Positions 8,618 to 16,825 of a DNA stretch of 64,000 nt are shown one piece after another. Location: NCBI RefSeq assembly GCF_900114315.1, contig NZ_FOSQ01000004.1:1-64000 (forward strand), written 5' to 3'. Every line of letters begins with the position of its first letter. Position 1 is the stretch's first letter. The DNA is from Falsiroseomonas stagni DSM 19981. Lineage in GTDB: Bacteria; Pseudomonadota; Alphaproteobacteria; Acetobacterales; Acetobacteraceae. Both the position numbers and the translations under genes were made by a program. The notes beneath the pieces are model-generated. The model was not told the DNA's origin and made no database searches. It saw only the letters and a list, made by a program, of their open reading frames with translations.

Positions 8618-9913
8618 ATGACCGAACCCGCTCTCGACCCCGGTGCCCGCCGGGCCATCCTGGAGGCCTGCGACAGCTTGCGGGCGGAGGCGGAGCAGGT
8701 GCTGATGCGCCTGGTGCGCTGCCCCTCTACGCTGGGCAACGAACATTCGGCGCTGTCGGAGATGGGGCGGCAATATGAGGCGCTGGGCCTGAAGCCCTTC
8801 GCGGTGCCGACGGATGTCGCGGCGCTGGAAGGCCATCCCGGCTTCTCGCCGCCGCTGATCCCCTATGCCGGGCGCGACAACATCGTGGCCGTGCATCGCC
8901 CCCGCCAGGCCACGGGCCGCAGCCTGGTGCTGCAGGGCCATGTGGATGTGGTGCCGGAAGGGGCGGAGGATGAATGGACCACGCCGCCCTATGAGCCCGT
9001 GATCCGCGGCGGGCGCATGTATGGCCGCGGCGCGGGGGACATGAAGGCCGGCATCGTCAGCTACCTCACGGCCTTCCGCGCCATGAAACTCGCGGGGCTG
9101 CAACCCGCCGCCGAGGTGCAGATGCAGTCGGTGATCGAGGAGGAATGCACCGGCAATGGCGCCCTGGCCTGCATGGTCGCGATGCCCAAGGCCGATGCCG
9201 TCATCATCCCCGAACCCGGGCCGGGTCTGCCCGCCCTCTATTCGGCGGAGGTCGGCGTGGTCTGGGCCTGGGTCACCGTCACGGGTCGCCCGGCGCATGT
9301 GCGCGACAAGCAGGCAGGGGTTAACGCGGTCGAGGCCGCGATGGCCGTGTGGCGCCGCTTCGAGGAATACGAGCGGGAGATGAATGACGGGTCCCGCATC
9401 CATCCGAGCTTCCGCGGCGTGAACCATCCCGTGAACGTCAACCTCGGCACTTTCGAGGGCGGCGAATGGAATTCCTCCGTGCCCACGCGCGCGAAGCTCG
9501 GCCTGCGGGTCGGCGTGATGATGGGCAACACGGCCGCCAAGGTCCGCGCCGACATCGAGCGCATCGTGGATCAGGCGCGCGGCGATGGCGCGATGAAGGG
9601 CGCCAAGGTGAAGCTGGAATTCCAGGGCTTCATGGCGGATCCCTGCGTCTTCGACATGCAGGCGCCGATCGTTCGCATGGCTGCAACAAGTTACGCCGAT
9701 CTGACGGGGCATGAGCTTCGGCACTACCCCGCCACGGGCCTCACGGATGGACGATTCTTCCAGCTCTACCAGGGCACGCCGGTTGCCTGCTTCGGGCCGG
9801 ATGCGCAGGACATCCACGGGATCGACGAAAGCGTCGGCATGGACAGCATGCACGACATCACGCGGACCATCGCGGTGACGATGGCGGGCTGGTGCGGAGT
9901 GGAGAAGCTGTGA
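8618..9913 (+). CDS. M20-family metallopeptidase/deacylase (ArgE/DapE-like)
   Basis: A 431-residue di-zinc hydrolase. Metal and catalytic motifs are in place: QGHVDVVP near 100 (His and Asp), YGRGAGDMKAG near 134 (bridging Asp) and VIEEECTGNG near 172 (catalytic Glu and metal Glu). The dimerisation domain and a C-terminal TDGRFFQLYQG / CFGPDAQDIHGIDE segment follow. Such enzymes remove acyl groups from amino acids or cleave peptides. The ATG at 8618 lies 11 bases after the transporter stop. The stop overlaps the next start as GTGA. The exact substrate cannot be read from sequence; context suggests it processes what the ABC system imports. Confidence 0.88.
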   Translation: MTEPALDPGARRAILEACDSLRAEAEQVLMRLVRCPSTLGNEHSALSEMGRQYEALGLKPFAVPTDVAALEGHPGFSPPLIPYAGRDNIVAVHRPRQATGRSLVLQGHVDVVPEGAEDEWTTPPYEPVIRGGRMYGRGAGDMKAGIVSYLTAFRAMKLAGLQPAAEVQMQSVIEEECTGNGALACMVAMPKADAVIIPEPGPGLPALYSAEVGVVWAWVTVTGRPAHVRDKQAGVNAVEAAMAVWRRFEEYEREMNDGSRIHPSFRGVNHPVNVNLGTFEGGEWNSSVPTRAKLGLRVGVMMGNTAAKVRADIERIVDQARGDGAMKGAKVKLEFQGFMADPCVFDMQAPIVRMAATSYADLTGHELRHYPATGLTDGRFFQLYQGTPVACFGPDAQDIHGIDESVGMDSMHDITRTIAVTMAGWCGVEKL

Positions 9914-11148
9914 GCAATTTTCGTCCGTCCGGAGCGCGGCTCTGGGACAGCCTCATGGAGTTTTCCCGAATTGGCGGCACGGCCAAGGGGGGCTGCAACC
10001 GGCAGACGCTGACGGACCTCGATGCCGAAGGCCGCGCGCTGTTGCAGCGCCAGGCGGAAGCGGCCGGCGCCACGCTGACCGTCGATCGCGTCGGCAACAT
10101 GGTGCTGACGCGCCCCGGGCGTGATCCTGCCCGCAAGCCGGTCGCCATCGGCAGCCACCTCGATACCCAGCCGACGGGCGGCAAGTTCGATGGCGTGCTC
10201 GGTGTCCTCGCGGGTCTCGAAGTGCTGCGCGCGCTGCAGGAGGCGGGGATCGAGACCGAGGCCCCCATCACCCTGGTGAACTGGACCAATGAGGAAGGCG
10301 CCCGCTTCTCCCCCCCCATGATGGGCAGCGGCGCCGCCATGGGCATCTTCACCGAGGCCGAGGTGCTGGCGAAGCAGGACAGCACCGGCGCGGTCTTCGG
10401 TGCGGAACTCGCCCGCATCGGCTGGGCCGGGGCCGCCGATCCGGCGGCGTTGCAGGACCTCGGCGCCTATTTCGAACTGCATATCGAACAGGGGCCGGTG
10501 CTGGAGAGGCTCGGCCTCGACCTCGGCATCGTCACTCACGCCCTGGCGCAGCACTGGTTCGAGGTGACGGTGACGGGCGAGGAAGCCCATGGCGGCAGCG
10601 CCATGACGGGGCGGCGCGACGCCATGATGGCCGCGGCCGAGATGATGGTGGCGATCGAGCGCCTGGCCCTGGCCTGCGGCGCCCGCGCCACGGTGGGCCG
10701 CGTCACGGTCCATCCGGACAGCCGCAACGTCGTCCCCGGCCGGGTCTGGTTCAGCCTGGACACCCGCCACGACCACGAGGACGATCTGGCGAAACTCGCC
10801 GACGGGTTGCGGGCGGAGGCCGCCGCCATCGGCGCGCGGCGCCCCGGCATCGCGATCGAGGTCGCGGATTTCTGGATCTCGCCAGCCACGCCCTTCGATG
10901 CCGGGCTGGTGGGCAGGTTGCGCGACGCCGCGGTTTCCCGGGGGATTCCGCACCAGGAGATGCCGACCGCCATCGGGCACGATGCAGTGTATTGCGCGCG
11001 TCGCGTGCCGAGTGTGATGATCTTCGTGCCCTGCCACGGCGGCGTCAGCCACAACGAGGCGGAGAGCATCACCCCAGAATGGGCCGAAGCCGGGCTGCTT
11101 GTCCTCGCCGATGCGGTGCTCGCCACCGCCGGTGTCGCGAAGGAGTAG
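9910..11148 (+). CDS. Zn-dependent N-carbamoyl-amino-acid hydrolase / allantoate amidohydrolase family (M20 group)
   Basis: A 412-residue protein of the AmaB/AllC/HyuC group. Family features are FSRIGGTAKGGCNRQTLTDLD at the N-terminus, IGSHLDTQPTGGKFDGVLG near 78, NWTNEEGARFSPPMMGSG near 125 and HIEQGPVLE near 194. The end LVLADAVLA is also typical. These enzymes hydrolyse N-carbamoyl-L-amino acids, ureidoglycolate-like compounds or allantoate. The start is taken as GTG at 9910, giving a 4-base overlap with the preceding gene; the frame upstream of that is shadow. It is the second amide hydrolase in this operon. Confidence 0.88.
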   Translation: MSNFRPSGARLWDSLMEFSRIGGTAKGGCNRQTLTDLDAEGRALLQRQAEAAGATLTVDRVGNMVLTRPGRDPARKPVAIGSHLDTQPTGGKFDGVLGVLAGLEVLRALQEAGIETEAPITLVNWTNEEGARFSPPMMGSGAAMGIFTEAEVLAKQDSTGAVFGAELARIGWAGAADPAALQDLGAYFELHIEQGPVLERLGLDLGIVTHALAQHWFEVTVTGEEAHGGSAMTGRRDAMMAAAEMMVAIERLALACGARATVGRVTVHPDSRNVVPGRVWFSLDTRHDHEDDLAKLADGLRAEAAAIGARRPGIAIEVADFWISPATPFDAGLVGRLRDAAVSRGIPHQEMPTAIGHDAVYCARRVPSVMIFVPCHGGVSHNEAESITPEWAEAGLLVLADAVLATAGVAKE

Positions 11149-11152
11149 GGGC

Positions 11153-12658
11153 GTGACGCGCATCGCCATCGGGGGCTTTCTGCACGAAAGCCATTCCTTC
11201 GCCCCCGTGCCGACCACCTGGGCGGATTTCCTCTCCCCCGGTGGATGGCCCGCGGTGCAGCGGTCGGCCACGCTGCTCGACACGTTGCGACCCTCCGCCG
11301 TGCCAGCCGCCGGTGCCATCAAGGCGGCGGAAGCCGCTGGCGTGACGCTTGCGCCGCTCTCCTGGGGTTTTGCCAATCCCGCAGGCCCCGTCACGGCGGA
11401 GGCCTTCGAACGCCTGGCCGCGCTGATCTTCCACGACCTCCAGGCGGCGCTGGATGAAGGCCCGCTGGATGGCCTCTACCTCGACCTCCATGGCGCCATG
11501 GTGGCGGAGCATTTCCCGGATGCGGAGGGCGAGTTGCTGCGGCGCGCGCGGGCGATCCTCGGCCCCGATGTGCCCATCACCGCCAGCCTCGACCCCCACT
11601 GCAACCTGACGGCGGCGATGGTGCAGCACGCGGATGCGCTGGCGCCCTTCCGCACCTATCCGCATGTGGACATGAAGGAAGCGGGGGCGCGGGCGATGGC
11701 GCTGCTGCTGGAGCGCATCAAGCTGGGGCGGCCCTTCGCCAAGGCGTTTCGGCAGCTGGACTACCTGATCCCGATCACCGGGCAATGCACGCTGGTGCCG
11801 CCGATGGCGGATGCCATGGCCGCACGCGCGGCGCTGGCGTCCCGCATGGGCGTCGCGGAACTCGGCCTCTGCTTCGGCTTCCCTTATGCGGATTTCCCGG
11901 ATTGCGGCGTCGGCATCGCGGCCTATGCGGTGGACCAGGCGCGCGCCGATGCGGCGGCGGACGGGCTGCTGGCCGACCTCAAGGCGCGGGAGGCTGCCTT
12001 CGTGCCGGACATCCACACCGCCAAGGACGGCGTGGCGAAGGCGATCAAGCTGGCGGACAAGGCCCGCAAGCCCATCGTGCTGGCCGATACCCAGGACAAT
12101 CCCGGCGGCGGCGGCCATGGCGACACCACCGGCCTGCTGGCCGAGCTGATCGCCCAGCGCGCCGAAGGCGCCGTGCTGGCGCTGATCAATGACGCGGAGA
12201 GTGCCCGCGCCTGCCATGCGGCCGGGGAGGGGGCGCTGGTGCCCCTCAGCCTCGGCGGCAAGTCGGATGGCGCGCCGCTGGCGGTGCAGGCGCGGGTGCT
12301 GCGGCTGACCGATGGCGGCTTCATGTGCACGGGGCCGATGGCGGGCGGCAACTGGGCGGATCTCGGCCCCACCGCGCTCATCAGCCCCGCGCCGGGCGTT
12401 CGCGTGATCGTGACCAGCCGGAAGATGCAGGCCTATGACCAGGCGCTGTTCCGGCATGTGGGGATCGAGCCTTCGGCGCAGCGCATCCTCGCGCTCAAAT
12501 CCTCCGTGCATTTCCGCGCGGATTTCCAGCCGATTGCGGAAGCCGTGCTGGTGGTGGCGGCCCCCGGCCCGGTGGTGGCGGACCCCGCCACGCTGCCCTT
12601 CACGAAGCTCAGGCCGGGGCTGAGGCTGCGCCCCGGGGACAACCGACGGACCGCATGA
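11153..12658 (+). CDS. M81-family metallopeptidase (microcystinase C / MlrC-like)
   Basis: A 501-residue protein starting RIAIGGFLHESHSFAPV, the usual N-terminal signature of M81/MlrC proteins. Candidate metal-binding segments are DLHGAMVAEHFPDAEGE near 115-130, SLDPHCNLT near 145 and FRTYPHVDMKEAG near 165. A C-terminal MlrC domain includes LADTQDNPGGGGHGDTTGLL. In sphingomonads MlrC cleaves linear microcystin fragments; elsewhere its homologues are common and their substrates mostly unknown. The GTG start at 11153 is 4 bases after the previous stop. The stop overlaps the following ATG. It adds a third hydrolase to the transporter operon. Confidence 0.9.
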   Translation: MTRIAIGGFLHESHSFAPVPTTWADFLSPGGWPAVQRSATLLDTLRPSAVPAAGAIKAAEAAGVTLAPLSWGFANPAGPVTAEAFERLAALIFHDLQAALDEGPLDGLYLDLHGAMVAEHFPDAEGELLRRARAILGPDVPITASLDPHCNLTAAMVQHADALAPFRTYPHVDMKEAGARAMALLLERIKLGRPFAKAFRQLDYLIPITGQCTLVPPMADAMAARAALASRMGVAELGLCFGFPYADFPDCGVGIAAYAVDQARADAAADGLLADLKAREAAFVPDIHTAKDGVAKAIKLADKARKPIVLADTQDNPGGGGHGDTTGLLAELIAQRAEGAVLALINDAESARACHAAGEGALVPLSLGGKSDGAPLAVQARVLRLTDGGFMCTGPMAGGNWADLGPTALISPAPGVRVIVTSRKMQAYDQALFRHVGIEPSAQRILALKSSVHFRADFQPIAEAVLVVAAPGPVVADPATLPFTKLRPGLRLRPGDNRRTA

Positions 12659-13245
12659 TCGCTTCCCCTCCTGGTGTCGCCGCTTCTACACCCCCAACTG
12701 CGCGCGTGATCCCGATCAACCTTCGCAGCCCGCAAAGGACCCCGCCCGTGTTCCGCCCCGCCCGCCCGGTCATCCCCCAAGGCGCCGCCCCTGGCACGAC
12801 GACGCTCCGCATCGAGCGCATCGTCCAACTGCCCGCGGGCTTCGCCGACCTGGCCGCGGATGCCCATGGCAGCGGGGAACGGATGCTGGAGGTGCTGCGG
12901 GAGGATTGGGAGGCCGGGACCATCCGCTTCGATGGCTGGGGGGAGGCGCTGTTCGCGGCGCTGGGGCCGAATGGCCTGGTCGGCATCGGCGGGCTGACGC
13001 GCGACCCCTTCGCGGGGGATGACGTGGTCGGCCGCGTGCGGCGCTTCTACATCCGGCGCTCCGCCCGCCGCGCCGGCGCCGGCCGCGCGCTGCTGGCTGC
13101 CATCGTCGCGGAGGCATCGGCCTCCGGCTATCCGCGCCTGCGCGTGCGCGCCCCGGCCTCCGCCTTCGCCTTCTACGAAGCCTGCGGCTTCCTCCGCGCG
13201 GTGCGGGAGAAGGGGGCGACGCACATCATGCCCCTCACGGCCTGA
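12655..13245 (+). CDS. GNAT-family N-acetyltransferase
   Basis: A 196-residue protein when started at the ATGA overlap at 12655. The first 45 residues are proline-rich and low in structure, so a start further in (for example GTG at 12748, just after AAAGGACC) is possible. The core fold is recognisable: RRFYIRRSARRAGAGRALLAA is motif A (acetyl-CoA pyrophosphate loop), and AFAFYEACGFLRAVRE is the usual GNAT end. It is the last gene of the operon and faces the sugar kinase gene tail to tail, 28 bases apart. It may acetylate the substrate or a product of the pathway, for example for detoxification. No specific substrate can be named. Confidence 0.75.
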   Translation: MIASPPGVAASTPPTARVIPINLRSPQRTPPVFRPARPVIPQGAAPGTTTLRIERIVQLPAGFADLAADAHGSGERMLEVLREDWEAGTIRFDGWGEALFAALGPNGLVGIGGLTRDPFAGDDVVGRVRRFYIRRSARRAGAGRALLAAIVAEASASGYPRLRVRAPASAFAFYEACGFLRAVREKGATHIMPLTA

Positions 13246-13273
13246 CCGGCCGCGCCTCGGTCAGAAACCCCGG

Positions 13274-14203
13274 TCAGGCACCCCTGGCCGCGAGGAAGGC
13301 GTTGACATCCGCGGCGCTCGGGATGGGGGCGACGGCGCCGTAGCCGGTGGTGGACAGCGCCGCGGCCGCATTGGCGTAGCGCGCGGCCTGCCAGACATCG
13401 TCGCCCGCCACGGCGCGGGCCAGGAAGGCGCCGGCGAAGGTGTCCCCCGCGCCGGTTGCATCCACCGTGTCCACCGCGAAGCCCCCAACCGTCGCGCGGG
13501 CTTCGCGCGTCGCGACCATCACGCCATCCGGCCCCAGCTTCAGCAGCACCAGCGGGCAGAGCGCCAGGTAGAAATCGGCGATGGCTTCCGGCTCCTGCAA
13601 CCCGGACAGCAGCCGCGCATCGTCCAGGCTGGGGAAGCAGATATCCGCCAGGCCCACCGCGGTATGGATGCAGGCGGAAGCGCGCCGCAGCGGCCAGAGG
13701 CGCTGGCGCAGATTGGTGTCGAAGCTGACCGTCACGCCCGCGCTGCGCGCGACCTCGATCGCGCGGAAGGCGGCATCGCAGGCGCTGTCGGAAATGCCGA
13801 GGCTGATGCCCGAGAGGTGCAGGACCCGCGCGCGGCGAATGGCCTCATCCGGCACATCGGCGGGCTTCATGCGGCTGGCGGCGCTGCCCTTGCGGTAGAA
13901 GGTGAAGTGGTGACCTGAATCGTCATGGGTGACGAAATAGACGGCGGTCGGCGCATCGGGGTCCATCCGCACGCAACTGGCATCCACCCCCTCCATCGCC
14001 CACAGCGCGCGGAAGCTGTCGCCGGCCGCATCCTCGCCAAGGTGGGTGAGCATGCCGACATCGGCCCCGCTGCGCGCGGCGGCCACGGCGGCGTTGGAGA
14101 TGTCGCCGCCATGGCCCTCCAGATAGAGGCGCCGGCCATCGGGCCCCGGGGGAAGCTGGTTGAACTCCAGCATGGGTTCACCCAGGCACAGGATGTCCGG
14201 CAT
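13274..14203 (-). CDS. kdgK: PfkB-family sugar kinase, probable 2-keto-3-deoxygluconate kinase
   Basis: A 309-residue ribokinase-fold kinase. The N-terminal substrate loop is GHGGDISNAAVAAARSGADV near 30-49 and the C-terminal PfkB signature is DTVDATGAGDTFAGAF near 250, with the catalytic Asp in GAGD. Its position directly downstream of a KDPG aldolase supports 2-keto-3-deoxygluconate as substrate: it would make KDPG, which the aldolase splits into pyruvate and glyceraldehyde 3-phosphate. An 85-base gap separates it from the aldolase gene, so it may have extra local control. Other PfkB substrates cannot be excluded by sequence. Confidence 0.85.
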   Translation of the reverse strand: MPDILCLGEPMLEFNQLPPGPDGRRLYLEGHGGDISNAAVAAARSGADVGMLTHLGEDAAGDSFRALWAMEGVDASCVRMDPDAPTAVYFVTHDDSGHHFTFYRKGSAASRMKPADVPDEAIRRARVLHLSGISLGISDSACDAAFRAIEVARSAGVTVSFDTNLRQRLWPLRRASACIHTAVGLADICFPSLDDARLLSGLQEPEAIADFYLALCPLVLLKLGPDGVMVATREARATVGGFAVDTVDATGAGDTFAGAFLARAVAGDDVWQAARYANAAAALSTTGYGAVAPIPSAADVNAFLAARGA

Positions 14204-14288
14204 GGCGGCTTCGTCCCCCGATCAGGCCTTACGCTACACTGTCTGCTTGGGCGACTTCGCCCGCGGGATCAAGCGGGTGTGACCGCAT

Positions 14289-14918
14289 TCAGGCCTGCAT
14301 GAGGCCGAGCACGTCGCGCGCCGCGGCTTCGATGCCCGCGCGGTCGCCGCGGGCGAGCAGCCCTTCATCCACCAGGCGCCCCCCGATGCCGACAAAGGCG
14401 GCGCCGGCGGCCAGGTAGTCCGGCGCGTTGCGCGAATCGACGCCGCCGGTCGGGCAGAAGACCGTGTCCGGGAAGACGGCGCGCAGCGCCTTCACATGGG
14501 CGGGGCCGCCGGCGGAACTGGCGGGGAAGATCTTCACCACATCGGCGCCGCCGGCGATGGCCGCGCGCACCTCGGTCGGCGTCATCGCGCCGAGCATGGC
14601 GATCGCGCCCGCGCCATGCGCGGCTTGCGCCACGACAGGATCGACCCAGGGGCAGACGAGGAAGCGCGCCCCGGCCGCCAGGCAGGCTTCCGCCGCCGCG
14701 CGGTCCGGCACCGTGCCGGCACCCACCAGCAGCGCGGGATCGCTGGCGAGGTCGCGGATCAGCGCCGGCGCATCCGGCACCGTCATCGTGATCTCGAACA
14801 CCGTCAGCCCCGAAGCGCGCAGCCATTCGACCGCGCGGGCGGCAAGGGCGGCACTGCTGGTGCGCACCACGGGGATGACTCGGGCCTGGCGGAGGCGGGG
14901 GATCAGGGATTGGCTCAT
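14289..14918 (-). CDS. eda: 2-dehydro-3-deoxyphosphogluconate aldolase (KDPG aldolase)
   Basis: A 209-residue class I aldolase. FEITMTVPDA carries the catalytic Glu near residue 42 and ADVVKIFPAS carries the Schiff-base Lys near 132. VCPWVDP and FCPTGGVDSRNAPDYLAAGA are also family-typical. The start MSQSLIPRLRQARVIPV at 14918 is chosen because it gives full family length and a 4-base overlap with the RpiR-type regulator; a longer frame only reads back through the regulator. The enzyme is the last step of the Entner-Doudoroff and hexuronate pathways in the cytosol. Confidence 0.92.
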   Translation of the reverse strand: MSQSLIPRLRQARVIPVVRTSSAALAARAVEWLRASGLTVFEITMTVPDAPALIRDLASDPALLVGAGTVPDRAAAEACLAAGARFLVCPWVDPVVAQAAHGAGAIAMLGAMTPTEVRAAIAGGADVVKIFPASSAGGPAHVKALRAVFPDTVFCPTGGVDSRNAPDYLAAGAAFVGIGGRLVDEGLLARGDRAGIEAAARDVLGLMQA

Positions 14919-15763
14919 GGGGCGATCCTGCGCGATTCGAGGGCTTCCGTCATCCGGGCGTGCCGTGCCTCCGCCGCCGGTGGCGCCAGCAGCGCGACCG
15001 CGACGCAGATTGCGTCGCCGAACGCGAATTGTACCAGCCGGGAGGTCAGCGGCGCCCGCAGCGCCGTCCGCTCCTCCACCACGCAAGACACCAGGTGGGT
15101 GGCAGCGGCCGCGAGGGGGGAGGCCGGGCGCGTCAGGGCGATGACGGTGGCGCCGGCCGCCGCTGCCTCTCGCGCGGCCTGCACCACCGCGCGCGACCGG
15201 CCGGTGAGGGAGAGGCAGAGCACAACGGATTCGCCATCCAGCGTCGCGGCGGCCAGGGCCTGGGCGTCCGGATCATGCCGCGCGACCACGCCGCGGCAGG
15301 TCGCCATCAGGCGGTGGGCGAGGTCCATGGCCAGGCCGGCGGCGGCGCCGAGGCCCCAGACCTCCACCCGCCCGGCCCGGACCAAGGCGATGGCCGCGCG
15401 TTCCACCGCCGCGCCGTCCAGCTGCCGCCGTGCCGCCGTGAGGGAAGCGATGGCGCTGTCGAATACCGCGCCGGTTGCCTCCGCGATGGGCATGCCGGCT
15501 TCGATGACCCGCGGCGGGCGGGGCGGCGCCGTGCCTTCCGCCACCGCATCGGCGCGGTTCAGCGCCAGCCGCAGATCGGCGAAACCCTCGTACCCCAGGC
15601 TGCGGCAGAATCGGACGACGGTGGGTTCGGAGACGCCGGCAGCCCGCGCCAGGCTGGCGACGGTGGCCGCCATGGTGCCGGCCGGGTCGGCCGCGACCAG
15701 CTCCGCCACCTTGCGCTCGGCCGGGCTCAGCCGGTCGAGCACCTGGGCAATGCGATCCCGCAC
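14915..15763 (-). CDS. RpiR/MurR (HexR-like) transcriptional regulator with SIS domain
   Basis: A 282-residue repressor-type protein. The N-terminal domain (MRDRIAQVLDRLSPAERKVA; SLARAAGVSEPTVVRFCRSLGY near 38-59) is the RpiR helix-turn-helix. The C-terminal half is a sugar-phosphate-binding SIS domain, with VEVWGLGAAAGLAMDLAHRL near 132 and VVLCLSLTGRSRAVVQAAREA near 175. It is the first gene of a three-gene unit with eda and kdgK. HexR, the best-known relative, senses KDPG, so local control of these two enzymes by their intermediate is a reasonable inference. The aldolase start overlaps its stop. Confidence 0.9.
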   Translation of the reverse strand: MRDRIAQVLDRLSPAERKVAELVAADPAGTMAATVASLARAAGVSEPTVVRFCRSLGYEGFADLRLALNRADAVAEGTAPPRPPRVIEAGMPIAEATGAVFDSAIASLTAARRQLDGAAVERAAIALVRAGRVEVWGLGAAAGLAMDLAHRLMATCRGVVARHDPDAQALAAATLDGESVVLCLSLTGRSRAVVQAAREAAAAGATVIALTRPASPLAAAATHLVSCVVEERTALRAPLTSRLVQFAFGDAICVAVALLAPPAAEARHARMTEALESRRIAP

Positions 15764-15810
15764 CCGTCACCCCCCCAACCATCGCGGCGTCACTACACCG
15801 CGGCGGGGTC

Positions 15811-16140
15811 TCAGGCGAGGCGGGACATCGCCTCCGCGGTGGCCTGCAGGCGCAGCGCCTCCGCCTGGGCGCGGGCGGTATCCTCGGCGGCGGCGGCGAG
15901 GTTGGTCTTCAGCGTCTCCGCGCTCTGCCCGAGGCCGGTCATGGCGGTGTTGAGGCTGGCGATCTGGGCGCGGAATTCCGCGACGGCGGCGCGCTGTTCC
16001 TCCAGCGCGTCATCCAGGCGGCGGAGCGCGAGGCGGAGGCGGCGTTCCCCGGCATCGGGGAAGGCCAGGATCTGCGCATCCTGCGCGGGGGTGGATTCGG
16101 CCTCGGGGGAGGGGATCAGGCTGGCCGTCTCGTCGCGCAT
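15811..16140 (-). CDS. Hypothetical coiled-coil protein
   Basis: Family not recognised. From ATG at 16140 (MRDETASLIPSPEAEST) the product has 109 residues. Residues 35-109 are rich in Ala, Glu, Arg and Leu with heptad-like spacing (LRLALRRLDDALEEQRAAVAEF and ETLKTNLAAAAEDTARAQ), so a long coiled coil is likely. There is no signal peptide or membrane segment. A longer frame from 16224 is possible, but its extra N-terminus looks like untranslated AT-richer leader. The gene stands alone between the rpiR unit and the DUF3429 gene. Confidence 0.6.
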   Translation of the reverse strand: MRDETASLIPSPEAESTPAQDAQILAFPDAGERRLRLALRRLDDALEEQRAAVAEFRAQIASLNTAMTGLGQSAETLKTNLAAAAEDTARAQAEALRLQATAEAMSRLA

Positions 16141-16254
16141 CGGATGCCTCCGGTGTGGGAAGTGTTGCCGGAACCTTAATCCGTCTTGGAAAAGAGACAA
16201 GCCAATTTTAAAGGGACGGTTCATCTTTTCCCTCTACCCACCACGGATTGCGCT

Positions 16255-16270
16255 CACCCACCGGTGGGTG
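16255..16270. repeat. 16-bp perfect palindrome
   Basis: CACCCACCGGTGGGTG is fully self-complementary. It sits 5 bases beyond the end of the DUF3429 gene and 114 bases upstream of the coiled-coil gene, both read leftwards. It could be an operator for the latter or part of a terminator for the former. No T-run follows, which makes a factor-independent terminator less likely. Confidence 0.5.
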
Positions 16271-16275
16271 GCGGG

Positions 16276-16716
16276 TCAGGCCAGCAGCGCGCCCAGGCCC
16301 AGGCTGGTCGCCGCGCCGATGGAAAGCGCCCACCGCAGCCGCATATAGGCCGGCGGCACCAGGCCGCGGGCCGCCGCCGCCGCTTCCGCCGCCGAAGTCG
16401 CCAGGATCGCCACCGCCAGCAGGGCCAGCCCCGGCCGCAGCGGCAGCAGCAGCGCCACCCAGGCGATGAGGGAGGGCAGGACGCCGAGCGCCAGGCGCGG
16501 CAGTTCCGCGCCCGATTCGGAGTCCGGGGCGCGCAGCGCCAGGCCCCAATGGACGGCGCCGAGGAAGGCCAGGATGGCCGCGCCATAGGCGGCCAGGGCC
16601 GATGGCGCCCAGCCGAAGCCCAGCGCGCTGGCCGCGGCCAGGCCAAGAAAGGGGATCAGCCCGGCGGCGCCGAGCAGGAGGGCGGAGGGGGGCAAAGGGC
16701 GGTTCATGGCCGCCAT
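16276..16716 (-). CDS. DUF3429 family integral membrane protein
   Basis: A 146-residue, very hydrophobic protein with five likely membrane helices. The family-typical FLGAVHWGLAL lies near residues 51-61. The function of DUF3429 proteins is not established. A second ATG lies three codons in (16707). The gene is divergent from the CorC/HlyC-type protein, with about 110 bases between the start codons. Confidence 0.8.
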   Translation of the reverse strand: MAAMNRPLPPSALLLGAAGLIPFLGLAAASALGFGWAPSALAAYGAAILAFLGAVHWGLALRAPDSESGAELPRLALGVLPSLIAWVALLLPLRPGLALLAVAILATSAAEAAAAARGLVPPAYMRLRWALSIGAATSLGLGALLA

Positions 16717-16825
16717 ATGCGCCGATCCCGCCGGCGGGAAAGCCCCGTCCTGGACCGATCGTGCATGGGATGCCGTTTCAACCGGGGCCCCGCACCGCTA
16801 CATGATGCGGCTTCAACCACCAGGG

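Noticed and set aside
12655-12747. N-terminal 31 codons of the GNAT as certain coding sequence
   Set aside because: The stretch is low-complexity and not part of the GNAT fold; kept only because of the ATGA overlap, with a later start noted.
14221-14288. Hairpin between eda and kdgK as terminator
   Set aside because: GGGCG-ACTT-CGCCC is only 5 bp with no T-run, and both genes belong to one pathway; weak evidence for a stop between them.
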